The notes: generated by a model from the letters alone, not told the origin. DNA of 64,000 bases from Bacteroidota bacterium (GCA_016193485.1 JACPRZ010000063.1:1-64000); one strand, 5' to 3'; counted from the first letter of the stretch, positions 1-9,047 are shown. Program-made: numbers and translations.

Positions 1-312
1 ATGCTTTCGGCTCCTTTGTCGCCTATTTCGTTATCACTGATATCTAAAGAAGTTAACCCGGTAAGAGCGCTGATGCTTTCGGCTCCTTTTTCGCCTATTT
101 CGTTATCACTGATATCTAAAGAAGTTAACCCGGTAAGAGCGCTGATGCTTTCGGCTCCTTTGTCGCCTATTTCGTTATCACTGATATCTAAAGAAGTTAA
201 CCCGGTAAGAGCGCTGATGCTTTCGGCTCCTTTGTCGCCTATTTCGTTGTACCAGATATTTAAAGAAGTTAACCCGGAAAGAGCGCTGATGCTTTCGGCT
301 CCTTTTTCGCCT
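1..312. repeat. 72-bp tandem repeat inside the LRR gene
   Basis: Units start at 1, 73, 145, 217 and 289 (last one partial). Units 1 and 3 are identical and unit 2 differs from them by one base. Unit 4 carries several changes. The 72-bp period equals one 24-residue LRR, so unit gain or loss keeps the frame. Such low divergence indicates recent expansion. Confidence 0.9.
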
Positions 313-596
313 ATGTAGCAATCGTAGAGTTCTAATTTTTTTAAATTAGTTAAGTTTAACAATAAATCAAGAGAAAGTATATTTTCAGCGAAATTGTTTC
401 TTCCATGTTGGTTTTTGCTTTTTTCTTCTTTATCATTTTTAAAAAAATAAGCAGGGCCAAAATTAATGTGATTAATTTCTGGAGGTAAATTAGATATTTC
501 ATAAGGTATGGCTGTAAGCCCGCAATTGCCTAAATCTAAAAAAGTGGCTTTTTCTTTAATTGCCTGCTCAATTAATTTTTTCGCGTGGTCACTCAT
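1..596 (-). CDS. Leucine-rich-repeat protein, N-terminal part (runs off left edge)
   Basis: On the minus strand a frame opens at an ATG at 596 and stays open for 198 codons to the window edge. The N-terminus (MSDHAKKLIEQAIKEKATF, then LDLGNCGLTAIP) resembles the start of bacterial LRR proteins. From about residue 95 it becomes near-identical 24-residue repeats with consensus GLTSLDISDNEIGDKGAESI. LRR arrays usually bind protein partners; in Bacteroidota this type of N-terminus can precede Roc-COR or other signalling domains, but the C-terminus lies outside the window, so the function is open. No signal peptide is seen, so it is probably cytoplasmic. The forward-strand frame over the same bases is a shadow of the repeats. 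Confidence 0.85.
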   Translation of the reverse strand, partial: MSDHAKKLIEQAIKEKATFLDLGNCGLTAIPYEISNLPPEINHINFGPAYFFKNDKEEKSKNQHGRNNFAENILSLDLLLNLTNLKKLELYDCYIGEKGAESISALSGLTSLNIWYNEIGDKGAESISALTGLTSLDISDNEIGDKGAESISALTGLTSLDISDNEIGEKGAESISALTGLTSLDISDNEIGDKGAES

Positions 597-1137
597 ATAA
601 TTTTTATGTTTTCCTTTACTGTTGTCCGACAAAAGCAGTTAAATGAAAACCCACTATTTTCAAAAAGATAAAGGCGGAGGAATAAAATCCTATTGCCTTT
701 TTTCATACTGTTACGTTTCCAAACACCCAACATTATGAAGCAAATAAACAAAAATTCTGCGACCTCTGGCGCTAAAACTTTTGCCGGTCAGTAATGAAAA
801 TTTATTCAATTTCCAATTATGACATTTATCAGCATTTAAAAATATCGTACTTTTGCGCCCCTTGCGGCATTAAAAACGGTTTGAAAATTCTTTCCGACCT
901 TTGCAGGGATCGCACTTAACAATACAGATAATTCATCGTACACTTTAAAAATGCGAATGATAAAATTTTTCCAAACATTTATATCCTTGATACTAATGAT
1001 ACGAATAAAATCCCGTGTATTCGTATCATTAGTATTCACCTGCCTGCCGGCAGGCAGGTTCGTATATTAGCATTTTACTAACATAAATTTTATCCTCAAA
1101 TAACAACAGTTTAATTAACCTTTAATACTTTCTGACT
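597..1137. other. Intergenic region with palindromes
   Basis: There is no convincing gene here. A GC-flanked hairpin followed by Ts lies near 672-705. A TACTTTTG element that fits the Bacteroidota -7 box lies at about 849-856, with no gene close behind it. A perfect 18-bp inverted repeat (arms 990-1007 and 1018-1035, arm ATACTAATGATACGAATA) sits directly before a 20-bp palindrome at 1039-1058. Confidence 0.6.
1039..1058. repeat. 20-bp perfect palindrome of the CCTGCC/GGCAGG family
   Basis: The sequence CCTGCCTGCCGGCAGGCAGG is its own reverse complement. Exact copies occur at 29430-29449 and 29494-29513. Related imperfect copies lie at about 9171-9192, 20650-20668, 35070-35121 and 45234-45289, and inside the kinase gene near 7661-7714. 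This is a dispersed REP-like family. Confidence 0.85.
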
Positions 1138-1752
1138 ATGAGCAACTCACTTTTTTCATTGCCTCCCCTACCCTACGCTGCGGATGCACTTGAACCGTTT
1201 ATTGACAAGGCAACCATGGAAATCCACCATGGGAAACATCATGCGGCTTATGTCACAAACCTTAACAAAGCAGTTGAAAACACTGATCTTGCCGGCAAAT
1301 CGCTTGAGGATATGATAAGCAGCATATCCAAATATCCGGCTGCGGTGCGGAACAATGGCGGTGGCCATTACAACCACTCAATGTTCTGGAACATCATGGC
1401 GGCACAAGGTCACGAACTGCCTCACGGGAAATTAGATGATGCCATCAATTCCGCTTTCGGTTCATTTGATTCATTCAAAGAGAAATTTGCAGCCGCTGCC
1501 ATGGGGCGTTTCGGTTCGGGATGGGCATGGCTGATCCTCAAAAATGAAAAACTTGAAATAACCTCCACACCAAACCAGGACAACCCCTTAATGGATGTTG
1601 CCGATGTAAAGGGGTTTCCCATTTTAGGAATTGATGTATGGGAACATGCCTATTACCTTAAATACCAGAACAGGCGCGCTGATTATATTACCGCATGGTG
1701 GAACGTAGTGAACTGGGATGCGGTGCTTGCGAGGTTTAATAATAAGAAGTAG
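1138..1752 (+). CDS. sodA: Superoxide dismutase, Mn/Fe family (Mn-type residues)
   Basis: Converts superoxide to hydrogen peroxide and oxygen in the cytoplasm. The 204-residue length and whole sequence fit the Fe/Mn SOD family. The four metal ligands are visible: His30 (MEIHHGKHH), His80 (GGGHYNHS), Asp166 and His170 (DVWEHAYY). The residues that usually separate Mn from Fe enzymes are Gly76 (just before HYNH) and Gln147 (PNQDNP), which is the Mn-type pattern, though cambialistic activity is possible. There is no signal peptide. It is probably monocistronic, with the TM2 gene 31 bp downstream. The Mn/Fe preference is inference from residues only. Confidence 0.97.
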   Translation: MSNSLFSLPPLPYAADALEPFIDKATMEIHHGKHHAAYVTNLNKAVENTDLAGKSLEDMISSISKYPAAVRNNGGGHYNHSMFWNIMAAQGHELPHGKLDDAINSAFGSFDSFKEKFAAAAMGRFGSGWAWLILKNEKLEITSTPNQDNPLMDVADVKGFPILGIDVWEHAYYLKYQNRRADYITAWWNVVNWDAVLARFNNKK

Positions 1753-1783
1753 AGAAAAAAATTATTCCCAATACCTACTTTTC

Positions 1784-2230
1784 ATGTTCCGGATTTTGAC
1801 AAATTTGTTTCCTTTTGGACTACTTGCCGTTTTTTTATTTCTTAATTCAATTTCAGACATCGTAAAAGCAAATGTCCTTGAAATAGTACCTGAGCGTGAC
1901 GTGTTTTTCATTCAAATCCCGTTAAAAAAATTCATCCAGGAAAAAACCGGTTCTCTTTATCAAATTGATATTCCTGTTCCGGGTCTGCCGGCAGAAGGGA
2001 TGTTGACAGAAAAGAACAGGTATGTTGCAGCAATATTGGCTCTTACATTGGGCATAGTCGGAGCCCACCGCATTTATCTTGGAACAAAACCCATTGTACC
2101 GGTCGTATATATTATTACGCTGGGAGGGGGAGTTGGCATTCTGCCGGTGATTGACTTTTTCGTATTGCTTACGAGTAAAGATATTACTCCCTACGAAAAT
2201 AATCCGAAAGTATTTATGTGGATGGAGTGA
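1784..2230 (+). CDS. TM2 domain protein
   Basis: A 148-residue inner-membrane protein. An N-terminal hydrophobic segment (residues 5-25) is followed by a soluble stretch. From about residue 77 comes a TM2 domain: two membrane helices with the signature GAHRIYLG in the loop after the first helix. TM2 proteins have no settled biochemical role. The frame is open back to 1718, but that would overlap sodA, so the ATG at 1784 is preferred. Downstream, 2240-2340 is low-complexity inverted-repeat sequence made of variants of ATTGCGGATT. Confidence 0.8.
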   Translation: MFRILTNLFPFGLLAVFLFLNSISDIVKANVLEIVPERDVFFIQIPLKKFIQEKTGSLYQIDIPVPGLPAEGMLTEKNRYVAAILALTLGIVGAHRIYLGTKPIVPVVYIITLGGGVGILPVIDFFVLLTSKDITPYENNPKVFMWME

Positions 2231-2346
2231 AGGAATATTGCGGATTGCGGATTTTAAATTGCGAATTGGAAAACAATTTACTATGGGAATTTTGGATTTT
2301 GCAATTTCAATCCGCAATTTTGGCAATCCGAAATTCGCAATTCTCC

Positions 2347-2637
2347 TTACGCCTTTTCCTTCGCTTTCGCCTTTTTCTCTTTCATGGCGAGATGCTTTTG
2401 TACCCTTGACTTAAATTTATCAACCCTGCCGAGAGTATCGAGCAGTTTCATTTTGCCGGTGTAGAGCGGATGAGATTTATGGGAGATTTCCAGTTTGATG
2501 AGCGGATATTCTTTACCGTCTTCCCACACAATGGTATCCTTTGAGGGTGCGCAGGAACGGGTTAAAAACGCATAGTCGCACGAAATATCCTTGAAAACGA
2601 CAAGGCGGTAATTTTCGGGATGAATTTTGTCTTTCAT
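2347..2637 (-). CDS. rpmE2: 50S ribosomal protein L31, type B
   Basis: A 96-residue large-subunit ribosomal protein. It starts [11 protein letters not shown] and contains the family core [19 protein letters not shown], followed by a basic, Lys/Ala-rich tail. The zinc-binding CxxC of type A L31 is absent, which marks the zinc-independent type B paralogue. A longer frame starts at 2664, but the promoter at 2662-2691 overlaps it and family alignment favours 2637. It is divergent from the beta-helix lipoprotein gene. Confidence 0.95.
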   Translation of the reverse strand: MKDKIHPENYRLVVFKDISCDYAFLTRSCAPSKDTIVWEDGKEYPLIKLEISHKSHPLYTGKMKLLDTLGRVDKFKSRVQKHLAMKEKKAKAKEKA

Positions 2638-2661
2638 GTGAGTTGCTATTAAAAAGGAGGG

Positions 2662-2691
2662 CAAAGGTAAGAATTTTTACTATACAACAAA
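2662..2691 (-). promoter_or_regulatory. Bacteroidota-type promoter for rpmE2
   Basis: On the minus strand, TTTG (2688-2691) is followed after 18 bp by TACCTTTG (2662-2669). This matches the -33/-7 consensus TTTG...TAnnTTTG of the primary sigma factor in this phylum. Transcription would begin about 15-20 bp before the ATG at 2637. Confidence 0.75.
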
Positions 2692-2715
2692 CCAATGATA
2701 CAACCGTTTTTCATT

Positions 2716-2723
2716 TACTTTTG
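2716..2723 (+). promoter_or_regulatory. -7 box before the beta-helix lipoprotein gene
   Basis: TACTTTTG fits TAnnTTTG and ends five bases before the ATG at 2729, so the transcript would be leaderless or nearly so. No good -33 TTTG is seen at the right distance. Confidence 0.5.
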
Positions 2724-2728
2724 CCGCT

Positions 2729-4120
2729 ATGAAACGAATCAATATTTTCCTTTTCACTCTAATGATTGCCTGTTCATCCTGCCGCAAAGATCCCACGATC
2801 ACCGATCCTTCAGCCAAACTTGAATTTTCAACCGATACGGTTCTTTTTGACACCGTGTTTACTACCATCGGTTCAACTACCCAGTGGCTCCTCGTTCATA
2901 ACCCGCATAACCGTAAAATTATTATTTCAGAAATTATTCTTGCCGGTGGACAAAATTCCCGGTTCAGGGTCAATGTTGACGGCACACCCGGCACTTCATT
3001 CAAAAATGTGGAGATTCAGCCAAAAGACAGCATATTTGTGTTTGTTGAAGTGACTGTTGATCCAAATAATTCCGGTGCTCCTCTTGTGATAACCGATTCG
3101 CTGATGTTTCTGACAAACGGCAACCCGCAAAATGTGAAACTCGTTGCATGGGGCCAGGACGCTTTTTTTTACAATTATGCAATTGCCTGTGATTATATCC
3201 TGGCCAAGACCAAGCCACATGTGATTTACAACCTTCTTCTCGTTGACTCCGGTTGTACTCTTTTCATTGAAGCGGGAACAACGGTGTACATGCATAACAA
3301 TGCGATGCTCATAGTATTAAAAGGTGGAACACTTAAAGTTAACGGGACCATAAACGAACCGGTAGTTTTCCGTGGCGACCGGCTTGAAAATTTTTATGAT
3401 GATGTGCCTGGGCAGTGGCAGCGCATCTGGCTGTCGGCAGGAAGTAAAGACAATGAAATCAATTATGCGATTATTAAAAACGGAACTGTGGGAATACAGG
3501 CGGACACCCTCGGAAATTCAACAAACCCGACATTGAAAATTGATAACACCATCATTCAGAACATGACAGGTGCCGGAATTTTTGCACAGGGGTCTTACAT
3601 CCGCGCCACCAACTGCGCAATTACCGACTGCGGTGTTTACCTTGCCGCGCTAACCATCGGTGGCGATTATGAATTCAGGCATTGCACTTTTGCCAACTTC
3701 TGGAGCCAGGAAACAAGGCAGACCGGGGCGATTGTACTGAATAATTACTATGAAGATATAAACGGAAACAAACAATACCGCGATCTGCAAAACGCTTATT
3801 TCGGTAATTGCATTATTTCCGGCAGTTTGGAGGATGAGGTCGAGTTAGATGAAAATACGGCTGCCATGTTCAACTATAAATTTGATTACTGCCTTCTCAA
3901 AACAAAAAAAGAAGTAACGGATCAGACGCATTACACAAGCATTGTAAAGAACGAAGATCCAAAATTCAAGGATGCCGGGAATTATGATTTACAGTTAAGC
4001 GCAGGATCTTTCGCCATTGATAAAGGAGATATTTCAATAAGCGCTGCGGTTCCTGTAGATATTAAAGGCGTTACACGGGATGCTAATCCTGATCTTGGGG
4101 CGTATGAATACCAGCAATAA
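2729..4120 (+). CDS. Secreted lipoprotein with right-handed beta-helix region
   Basis: 463 residues. A short hydrophobic leader ends in cysteines (LMIACSSC), so this is probably a lipoprotein anchored at Cys15 or Cys18. Residues about 30-140 form an immunoglobulin-like beta domain of the choice-of-anchor kind. Residues about 170-430 carry repeated short beta-strand turns (for example GGTLKVNG, GTVGIQAD, GAGIFAQGS) typical of parallel beta-helix proteins. The C-terminus has the DKGD...DIKGVTRDANPDLGAYEY motif common at the end of such helices in Bacteroidota. No catalytic residues are recognised, so a role in binding or degrading polysaccharide is only a guess. It stands alone, divergent from rpmE2. 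Confidence 0.75.
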   Translation: MKRINIFLFTLMIACSSCRKDPTITDPSAKLEFSTDTVLFDTVFTTIGSTTQWLLVHNPHNRKIIISEIILAGGQNSRFRVNVDGTPGTSFKNVEIQPKDSIFVFVEVTVDPNNSGAPLVITDSLMFLTNGNPQNVKLVAWGQDAFFYNYAIACDYILAKTKPHVIYNLLLVDSGCTLFIEAGTTVYMHNNAMLIVLKGGTLKVNGTINEPVVFRGDRLENFYDDVPGQWQRIWLSAGSKDNEINYAIIKNGTVGIQADTLGNSTNPTLKIDNTIIQNMTGAGIFAQGSYIRATNCAITDCGVYLAALTIGGDYEFRHCTFANFWSQETRQTGAIVLNNYYEDINGNKQYRDLQNAYFGNCIISGSLEDEVELDENTAAMFNYKFDYCLLKTKKEVTDQTHYTSIVKNEDPKFKDAGNYDLQLSAGSFAIDKGDISISAAVPVDIKGVTRDANPDLGAYEYQQ

Positions 4121-4141
4121 TGTATCTGGAATTCAGTTTCA

Positions 4142-5803
4142 CTATTCCGCAAGTTTGTTTTCTTTCAGAAATTCAAAATAATTCAAATACTCCTGAAACG
4201 ATTTATTGAATGATAAAATCTCCGCCCCGTTAAAATTTCCTTTTGAATATCTCATGCGGTTATTGATAAAAACATATTTCCCTTCCGGGGTGATACATCC
4301 GTACACGAGTTCACCGCTGTTGCCCAGCGTATAAACCGGAGTTGCCGCTATTGAATCCGGTCTACCGCTGATTAAATTCAGGAGCATATCCTTAAAAACT
4401 AAATGTGAAAGAAATTCATTGTTTTCCTTGCCGGAAATATTCTTTGCAAAAAATAAAAGGGGAACGCGATAATTTTTTTCATCATATACATCATCCCGCG
4501 GACCATGGTCAGCAAGAACAGCAATAAGAGTACTGTCAAGCAGGTTCTGATTTTCAAGGTTTTCGACAAGCAGATTAAAATAATTATTGTAATAATCAAC
4601 GGTTTCAATGCCGGTTTTATCTTTCCATCCCGCGGTATGCCCGTAAACCATTTCCTGGAAAATAAAAACAAGCGTATCTTTTTTTGCCGTTCTCATAAGG
4701 TCGTCCATCACCGCAAGGTCTTCGCATGCCGTCTCAATTTTCGTTGATGTGATGCAGGCGAAATCCTTATTGTTTTCAATATCTTTCATAAATATTTTCT
4801 CCGACCATTCAGGAATATCAGGTACAAAGCGCTCCTGCTGCCTGCCGTAAGAAGTGATAAAGAGGGTGAAAAATCCATTAACGTTAAAAATACGGACCAG
4901 GTTGTTCATATTATTTACGAAGAGGAACCTGCTTTCATCCGCATAAGCCCGGTACGGAACAAAAATAGAGTTGATAATGGCGATTAAACTCGTGTAACTG
5001 TCAAGATTAAGAGTATGATAATTATGGAAGGAAATGATGTTTGTCCTGTGTTTGTTCAGAAAAGAGTTCGGAGAGTTGGTTGATTTTTTCATAAAATCGC
5101 TGTAGTTAACGCTCTCCATAACCAGGACGATGACGCGTTTGTAACCGGATTTAAACAGCGGTACTGAGTCGCATCCACGGTTGAGGAAAGAAAACCGGCC
5201 GGGATCAGCGCTGTCTGCAATGGGTACGGATAATTTCACTAATCCCTCGTTTGCCCCGATTGACATCACTATTTGTTCCTGCAGTGAATAAATTACCGGG
5301 TTTATAGCGGGACGGAGGATGGTAGGAACAAAAAGCAATGTAAGTAATATGGCTGGAATTTGCAGGAATCTCTGTGAAGGGATTTTTTTCGGAAAAAACC
5401 TGGCGAGGATGAAAACCCCAGACATGCATGTAATCACAGATAAAATAAAGAGATAACTTAAAAAATAATCCACAAAAAAATAGGCGGTCCCTCCCGGCAC
5501 TCCGAAAATATTCACCGCGAATATCAGCAGGTCGGGAATAAAAAAGGTATAAATACCGCAGGAAGCGGTGATCACGGTAAAGGAAAAGTAAAACAGCGGC
5601 CGGGTGATTACAGGGATACGGGAAAAATTGCCTGAACAGAAAACAAATAAAAAATGATTGGCGACAATAATGAAAGCGTCCTGGATGAACGACATGAGAT
5701 ATACCGGGTCCATCGGGATGGGACCGGTGACAAAGAAAAAGAGTTTTACCAGGAAAATCGTCAGGATTCCTGATATTGTCAGCCGGAGAGGATAGGATTG
5801 CAT
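4142..5803 (-). CDS. LtaS-like membrane sulfatase/phosphotransferase
   Basis: 553 residues. The first ~175 residues hold about five membrane helices. The rest is a periplasmic alkaline-phosphatase-superfamily domain. Metal and nucleophile motifs are visible: VLVMESVNYSDF (metal-binding Glu), LDSYTSL (likely nucleophile Thr) and VLADHGPR (metal-binding Asp-His). This is the layout of LtaS, MdoB and OpgB phosphoglycerol transferases and related inner-membrane sulfatases, which modify exported glycans or lipids. The substrate cannot be told from sequence. It is transcribed alone. Its leader contains a strong palindrome (5810-5844). Confidence 0.85.
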   Translation of the reverse strand: MQSYPLRLTISGILTIFLVKLFFFVTGPIPMDPVYLMSFIQDAFIIVANHFLFVFCSGNFSRIPVITRPLFYFSFTVITASCGIYTFFIPDLLIFAVNIFGVPGGTAYFFVDYFLSYLFILSVITCMSGVFILARFFPKKIPSQRFLQIPAILLTLLFVPTILRPAINPVIYSLQEQIVMSIGANEGLVKLSVPIADSADPGRFSFLNRGCDSVPLFKSGYKRVIVLVMESVNYSDFMKKSTNSPNSFLNKHRTNIISFHNYHTLNLDSYTSLIAIINSIFVPYRAYADESRFLFVNNMNNLVRIFNVNGFFTLFITSYGRQQERFVPDIPEWSEKIFMKDIENNKDFACITSTKIETACEDLAVMDDLMRTAKKDTLVFIFQEMVYGHTAGWKDKTGIETVDYYNNYFNLLVENLENQNLLDSTLIAVLADHGPRDDVYDEKNYRVPLLFFAKNISGKENNEFLSHLVFKDMLLNLISGRPDSIAATPVYTLGNSGELVYGCITPEGKYVFINNRMRYSKGNFNGAEILSFNKSFQEYLNYFEFLKENKLAE

Positions 5804-5809
5804 AATCTG

Positions 5810-5861
5810 TAAACATCCGAAGTTTTAAAAACTTCGGATGTTTAAATGAAGAGCAAAAGTA
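5810..5861 (-). promoter_or_regulatory. Promoter box and 5' leader hairpin of the sulfatase gene
   Basis: On the minus strand TACTTTTG (5854-5861) fits the -7 box. Just downstream is a 35-bp near-perfect palindrome (5810-5844, arm TAAACATCCGAAGTTTT), ending seven bases before the ATG at 5803. If transcription starts at about 5846, the mRNA begins with this hairpin, which would lie over the ribosome landing zone. Confidence 0.5.
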
Positions 5862-6014
5862 CGGTGATTAGGGTCATACTTCATCGGGGCTACAGCGAGG
5901 TTATACAAAAACCGTTAAAATCTTACATCCGAAAGAAATACCGGTTAATCGGTAGATACCGTAAACCTAACAATTCTCAATATTGCAATCGTCAGCAAAC
6001 CTGATAATTGTTTA

Positions 6015-8972
6015 ATGAATAATATTTTATTCAATTTCGATTTTACCTTCGGACCGGCAGCGCTTCTATCGGTCATTCCGGCACTGCTTAATATTGCACT
6101 TTTTTTCTATACGCTGCTGTTCATCAAACCGTCCAACCTTAAGAGCATCTTTCTTTTGTTTGTTTTTTTCCTGGTCATTTTCCAGGTTTGTGAAACCGCC
6201 ATCAGATTAAGTTCCACCGTTTATACGGCAATGTGGTGGGCTCAAATACTCTCTGTAGGATTTAACCTGCTCATTCCTTTTGCCATTCATTTCCTGTTGA
6301 TTTATACAAATCCGCAGAAATGGGAAAAAAGTGCATGGGTTAACCTGGCGCTCTATATTCCCGCACTCCTGTTTGCAATCGTAAATTTATCGGGTATCAG
6401 TTCATTTGCAATGATACAGAGTGATTTCTGGGGCATGATTGTCATGCCGACTGAATCGGTGATAAATACCATCCAGTTTTCATGGATAGCAGTGCTGGTT
6501 TCAATCATGATGGGGATTCTCATTCATCATACATTCATGCGGTTCAAAGATGATAAAGAAAGACAAAAACAATCGGCACTGATTTCGACCGGTTTTGCCG
6601 TACCTGTTCTGGCAGGTATAATGACACAGGGTATTTTTCCTCTTTTCATGGATAAACCGCCCGTTCCGTTAGCGCCATTAACGCTGACGCTTTTCTCGGT
6701 AGCCATCATTTATGCCATTAAAAAATATAAATTTCTTGAATTTTCACCGTTGAATGCATGGGAGACCATCATCCGGAATATTAACGAGGGGCTCCTCATA
6801 ATGGATAATAACGGGCTTATACGGTATGTAAACAGCCGTTTTTGTGAAATTACAGGGTACAATAAAGATGAACTTGCCGGCAGGAACACGAAAGAACTCC
6901 TGTCACTGACCGGGAATAAGAATAATAAAAATGTCAATCCGTCATGGTTACATTCATTCCGCACCGGCTTTTCCGAGATTATCGTAAAACATAAAACGGG
7001 CAGGGATCTTCACCTCAATATCAACGGGTTCCCCTATTTTGATGATGAAGGTAAAATTATCGGATCAGTCATTATTAATATTGACAAGACCCAACTGGTT
7101 CACTATGAAGAACAACTTGCCGATAGTGAAATGCGCAGCCGCGCTTATATTGACCAGTCGCTCTCGTTGATTTGCTTTTACCATCCGGAAAGCCGGAAAA
7201 TCCTGTACGCCAATAAATCGTTTTTTTCTCAACTTGGATATAATCCCAACGATTTGGGAACCATAACCATTCATGACCTTGTGATCGATTCAAAGGAGGG
7301 TATGGATGGTGTGATTAAAAAAGTAATTGCTCATAAATCGCTTAACCTTGGAGAACGGCAATGGCGAACACGGAGCGGCAATGTCCTTGATGTACTGGTA
7401 AACCTGAGTTATATTCAACAGGAAAATGATGCTTTTATCTATGTTTCGGCAACTGATATTACCGCCCGCAAGATGGCTGAAAAAGAACTGATTGAAAGCG
7501 AAGAGCGTTTCTCCTCGCTGGTTCAGACGGCAAATGATGCCATAGTTCTTACGGATGACCGGGGAAACATATTATTATGGAACAAGGGGGGGGAGGATAT
7601 TTTCGGATATTCAAAAGATGACGCCCTTAATAAAAACATGTCGATGCTGTTTGCCGGCAGGGATGCCTGCCTGCCCTGTACCAGAACGGTACAGGGACTG
7701 CCGGACAGACAGGGAATCAGCAACGGCAGCACGCTTTTTCCCGGACATATTAACGGCAGCCCCTCTTTTGCCGCATCCGGACTGAAAAAAAACGGTTTGG
7801 AATTCCCGGCCGAAATATCGGTCGGACAGTGGAAAACCCGTTCTCAGGATTATTATTGTTATATCATCCGCGATGTTTCGGAGCGGAAAAAAATGGAACA
7901 GGAATTAAAGCGCATGAGCGAAACCCTTTCCAATATTTTTAAAAGTCTGGATAAGGAATCGTTCTGGTCGCTTGATACCAAAAACAATAAAATGCTCTAT
8001 ATATCACCGGGTACAGAATTACTTTACGGAAGAAAGACCTCCGAATTCGTGGAAGATCCGATGTTATGGAAGAAAGTTGTTTACAACGAAGACCTTCCTT
8101 TAGTGGAAGAAGGGGTTGGACAAATGTATGAAGGTAAACCGGTAAGTAATGAATTCAGGATAATGAGACCTGACGGATCGCTTCGATGGGTAAGATCACA
8201 CATTGTTCCTTTCATAAACGGCACCGGCAAAGAAATCCGCAGGGATGGTGTGATTTATGATATAACCGAGAATAAAAAACTCGAGGAACAATTGCAGGAA
8301 AAGATCAAAGAACTGAACATGTTTGTGTACCGGGCTTCGCACGATTTGCGCGGACCACTCGCATCCATTATGGGATTGTGCAACATCGGCAAGCAGGAAG
8401 TAACGTCAAAAGAGGGAACATTTTATCTTGATAACATCCATAAGAGCATTGTGCGGATGGACAATATTCTTTCGGAACTGACACAGATTTCACAGGTATC
8501 CCAGAATAACCTGGAGGTTGAAAATACTGACCTGACCGACCTCACGGTAACTATCCTTGAAAGCATTAAATATATTGATAATTACAACCGGGTGAAATTC
8601 GAACTTGAAATCCAACCTGTACGGTTCCATACCGATAAAACAATAATCAGGCATATTCTGCAGAATCTTATTATTAACGGAATCAATTACCGGGATGACC
8701 TGAAACCGCAACCTATGGTAAAAATTTCCGCTAAGGAAACCGGTGGTAATGAAGTGGAAATATCTGTTACCGATAACGGCATAGGGATTCCTGAAAAAAT
8801 ACAACCTCATATTTATGATATGTTTTACAGGGGTAATGAATCATCAAAAGGAACTGGGCTGGGACTTTATATTGTTAAAAACGGAGTTGCGAAACTTAAA
8901 GGGAAAATTAATTGCAGGAGTAAAGCGGGAGAAGGAACTGAATTTATCCTCTCTTTTCCGCAAATTTTATGA
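6015..8972 (+). CDS. Sensor histidine kinase with 7TM N-terminus and four PAS domains
   Basis: 985 residues. Residues 1-235 form about seven membrane helices like the histidine-kinase 7TM sensor module. Four PAS-like domains follow (about 245-370, 372-490, 495-630 and 635-755). A HisKA box has phospho-acceptor His776 (RASHDLRGPLASIMGL). The HATPase domain shows the N box (NLIINGINYRDD), G1 (DNGIGIP) and G2 (GTGLGL). No receiver domain or partner regulator gene is adjacent. The third PAS domain contains an in-frame palindromic insertion (7652-7714). The gene is a paralogue of the kinase at 25173-26993, which shares the N-terminus (LFNFDF / LLNFDF) but has one PAS. The signal is unknown. Confidence 0.92.
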   Translation: MNNILFNFDFTFGPAALLSVIPALLNIALFFYTLLFIKPSNLKSIFLLFVFFLVIFQVCETAIRLSSTVYTAMWWAQILSVGFNLLIPFAIHFLLIYTNPQKWEKSAWVNLALYIPALLFAIVNLSGISSFAMIQSDFWGMIVMPTESVINTIQFSWIAVLVSIMMGILIHHTFMRFKDDKERQKQSALISTGFAVPVLAGIMTQGIFPLFMDKPPVPLAPLTLTLFSVAIIYAIKKYKFLEFSPLNAWETIIRNINEGLLIMDNNGLIRYVNSRFCEITGYNKDELAGRNTKELLSLTGNKNNKNVNPSWLHSFRTGFSEIIVKHKTGRDLHLNINGFPYFDDEGKIIGSVIINIDKTQLVHYEEQLADSEMRSRAYIDQSLSLICFYHPESRKILYANKSFFSQLGYNPNDLGTITIHDLVIDSKEGMDGVIKKVIAHKSLNLGERQWRTRSGNVLDVLVNLSYIQQENDAFIYVSATDITARKMAEKELIESEERFSSLVQTANDAIVLTDDRGNILLWNKGGEDIFGYSKDDALNKNMSMLFAGRDACLPCTRTVQGLPDRQGISNGSTLFPGHINGSPSFAASGLKKNGLEFPAEISVGQWKTRSQDYYCYIIRDVSERKKMEQELKRMSETLSNIFKSLDKESFWSLDTKNNKMLYISPGTELLYGRKTSEFVEDPMLWKKVVYNEDLPLVEEGVGQMYEGKPVSNEFRIMRPDGSLRWVRSHIVPFINGTGKEIRRDGVIYDITENKKLEEQLQEKIKELNMFVYRASHDLRGPLASIMGLCNIGKQEVTSKEGTFYLDNIHKSIVRMDNILSELTQISQVSQNNLEVENTDLTDLTVTILESIKYIDNYNRVKFELEIQPVRFHTDKTIIRHILQNLIINGINYRDDLKPQPMVKISAKETGGNEVEISVTDNGIGIPEKIQPHIYDMFYRGNESSKGTGLGLYIVKNGVAKLKGKINCRSKAGEGTEFILSFPQIL
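7652..7714. repeat. Palindromic repeat inserted in a PAS-domain coding region
   Basis: The core is a perfect hairpin with arms CCCTGTACC and GGTACAGGG (7674-7696). It is flanked by GCCTGCCTG-like and CCGGACAGACAGG-like sequence of the dispersed CCTGCC/GGCAGG family. It encodes about 20 residues including CLPCTRTVQGLPDRQG, which do not look like PAS sequence, and keeps the frame open. Confidence 0.7.
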
Positions 8973-8983
8973 TCTTAACTTAT

Positions 8984-9047
8984 GTCCCCCTCAACAATAA
9001 CTGGATTTGTGGGGTGTGATTTTTGCCTAGTGCGAGGGGGACTTTTT
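8984..9047 (+). terminator. Hairpin 1 of 3 after the kinase gene, ending in Ts
   Basis: The stem pairs GTCCCCCTC at 8984 with GAGGGGGAC near 9034-9042, with an internal ~45-nt loop and TTTTT after it. It lies 12 bp past the kinase stop and could be its rho-independent terminator, although the loop is long for one. Structured RNA is an alternative. Confidence 0.5.

Noticed and set aside
1-318. Forward-strand open frame with repeated Ser/Leu-rich units
   Set aside because: It is the complement of the LRR repeats; the minus frame gives a proper LRR pattern and a sensible N-terminus.
836-1039. Small minus-strand frame of 67 codons
   Set aside because: It runs through the 18-bp inverted repeat and has no protein-like features.
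1922-2326. Minus-strand frame opposite the TM2 gene
   Set aside because: It is a shadow of the TM2 gene and low-complexity DNA with no recognisable domain.
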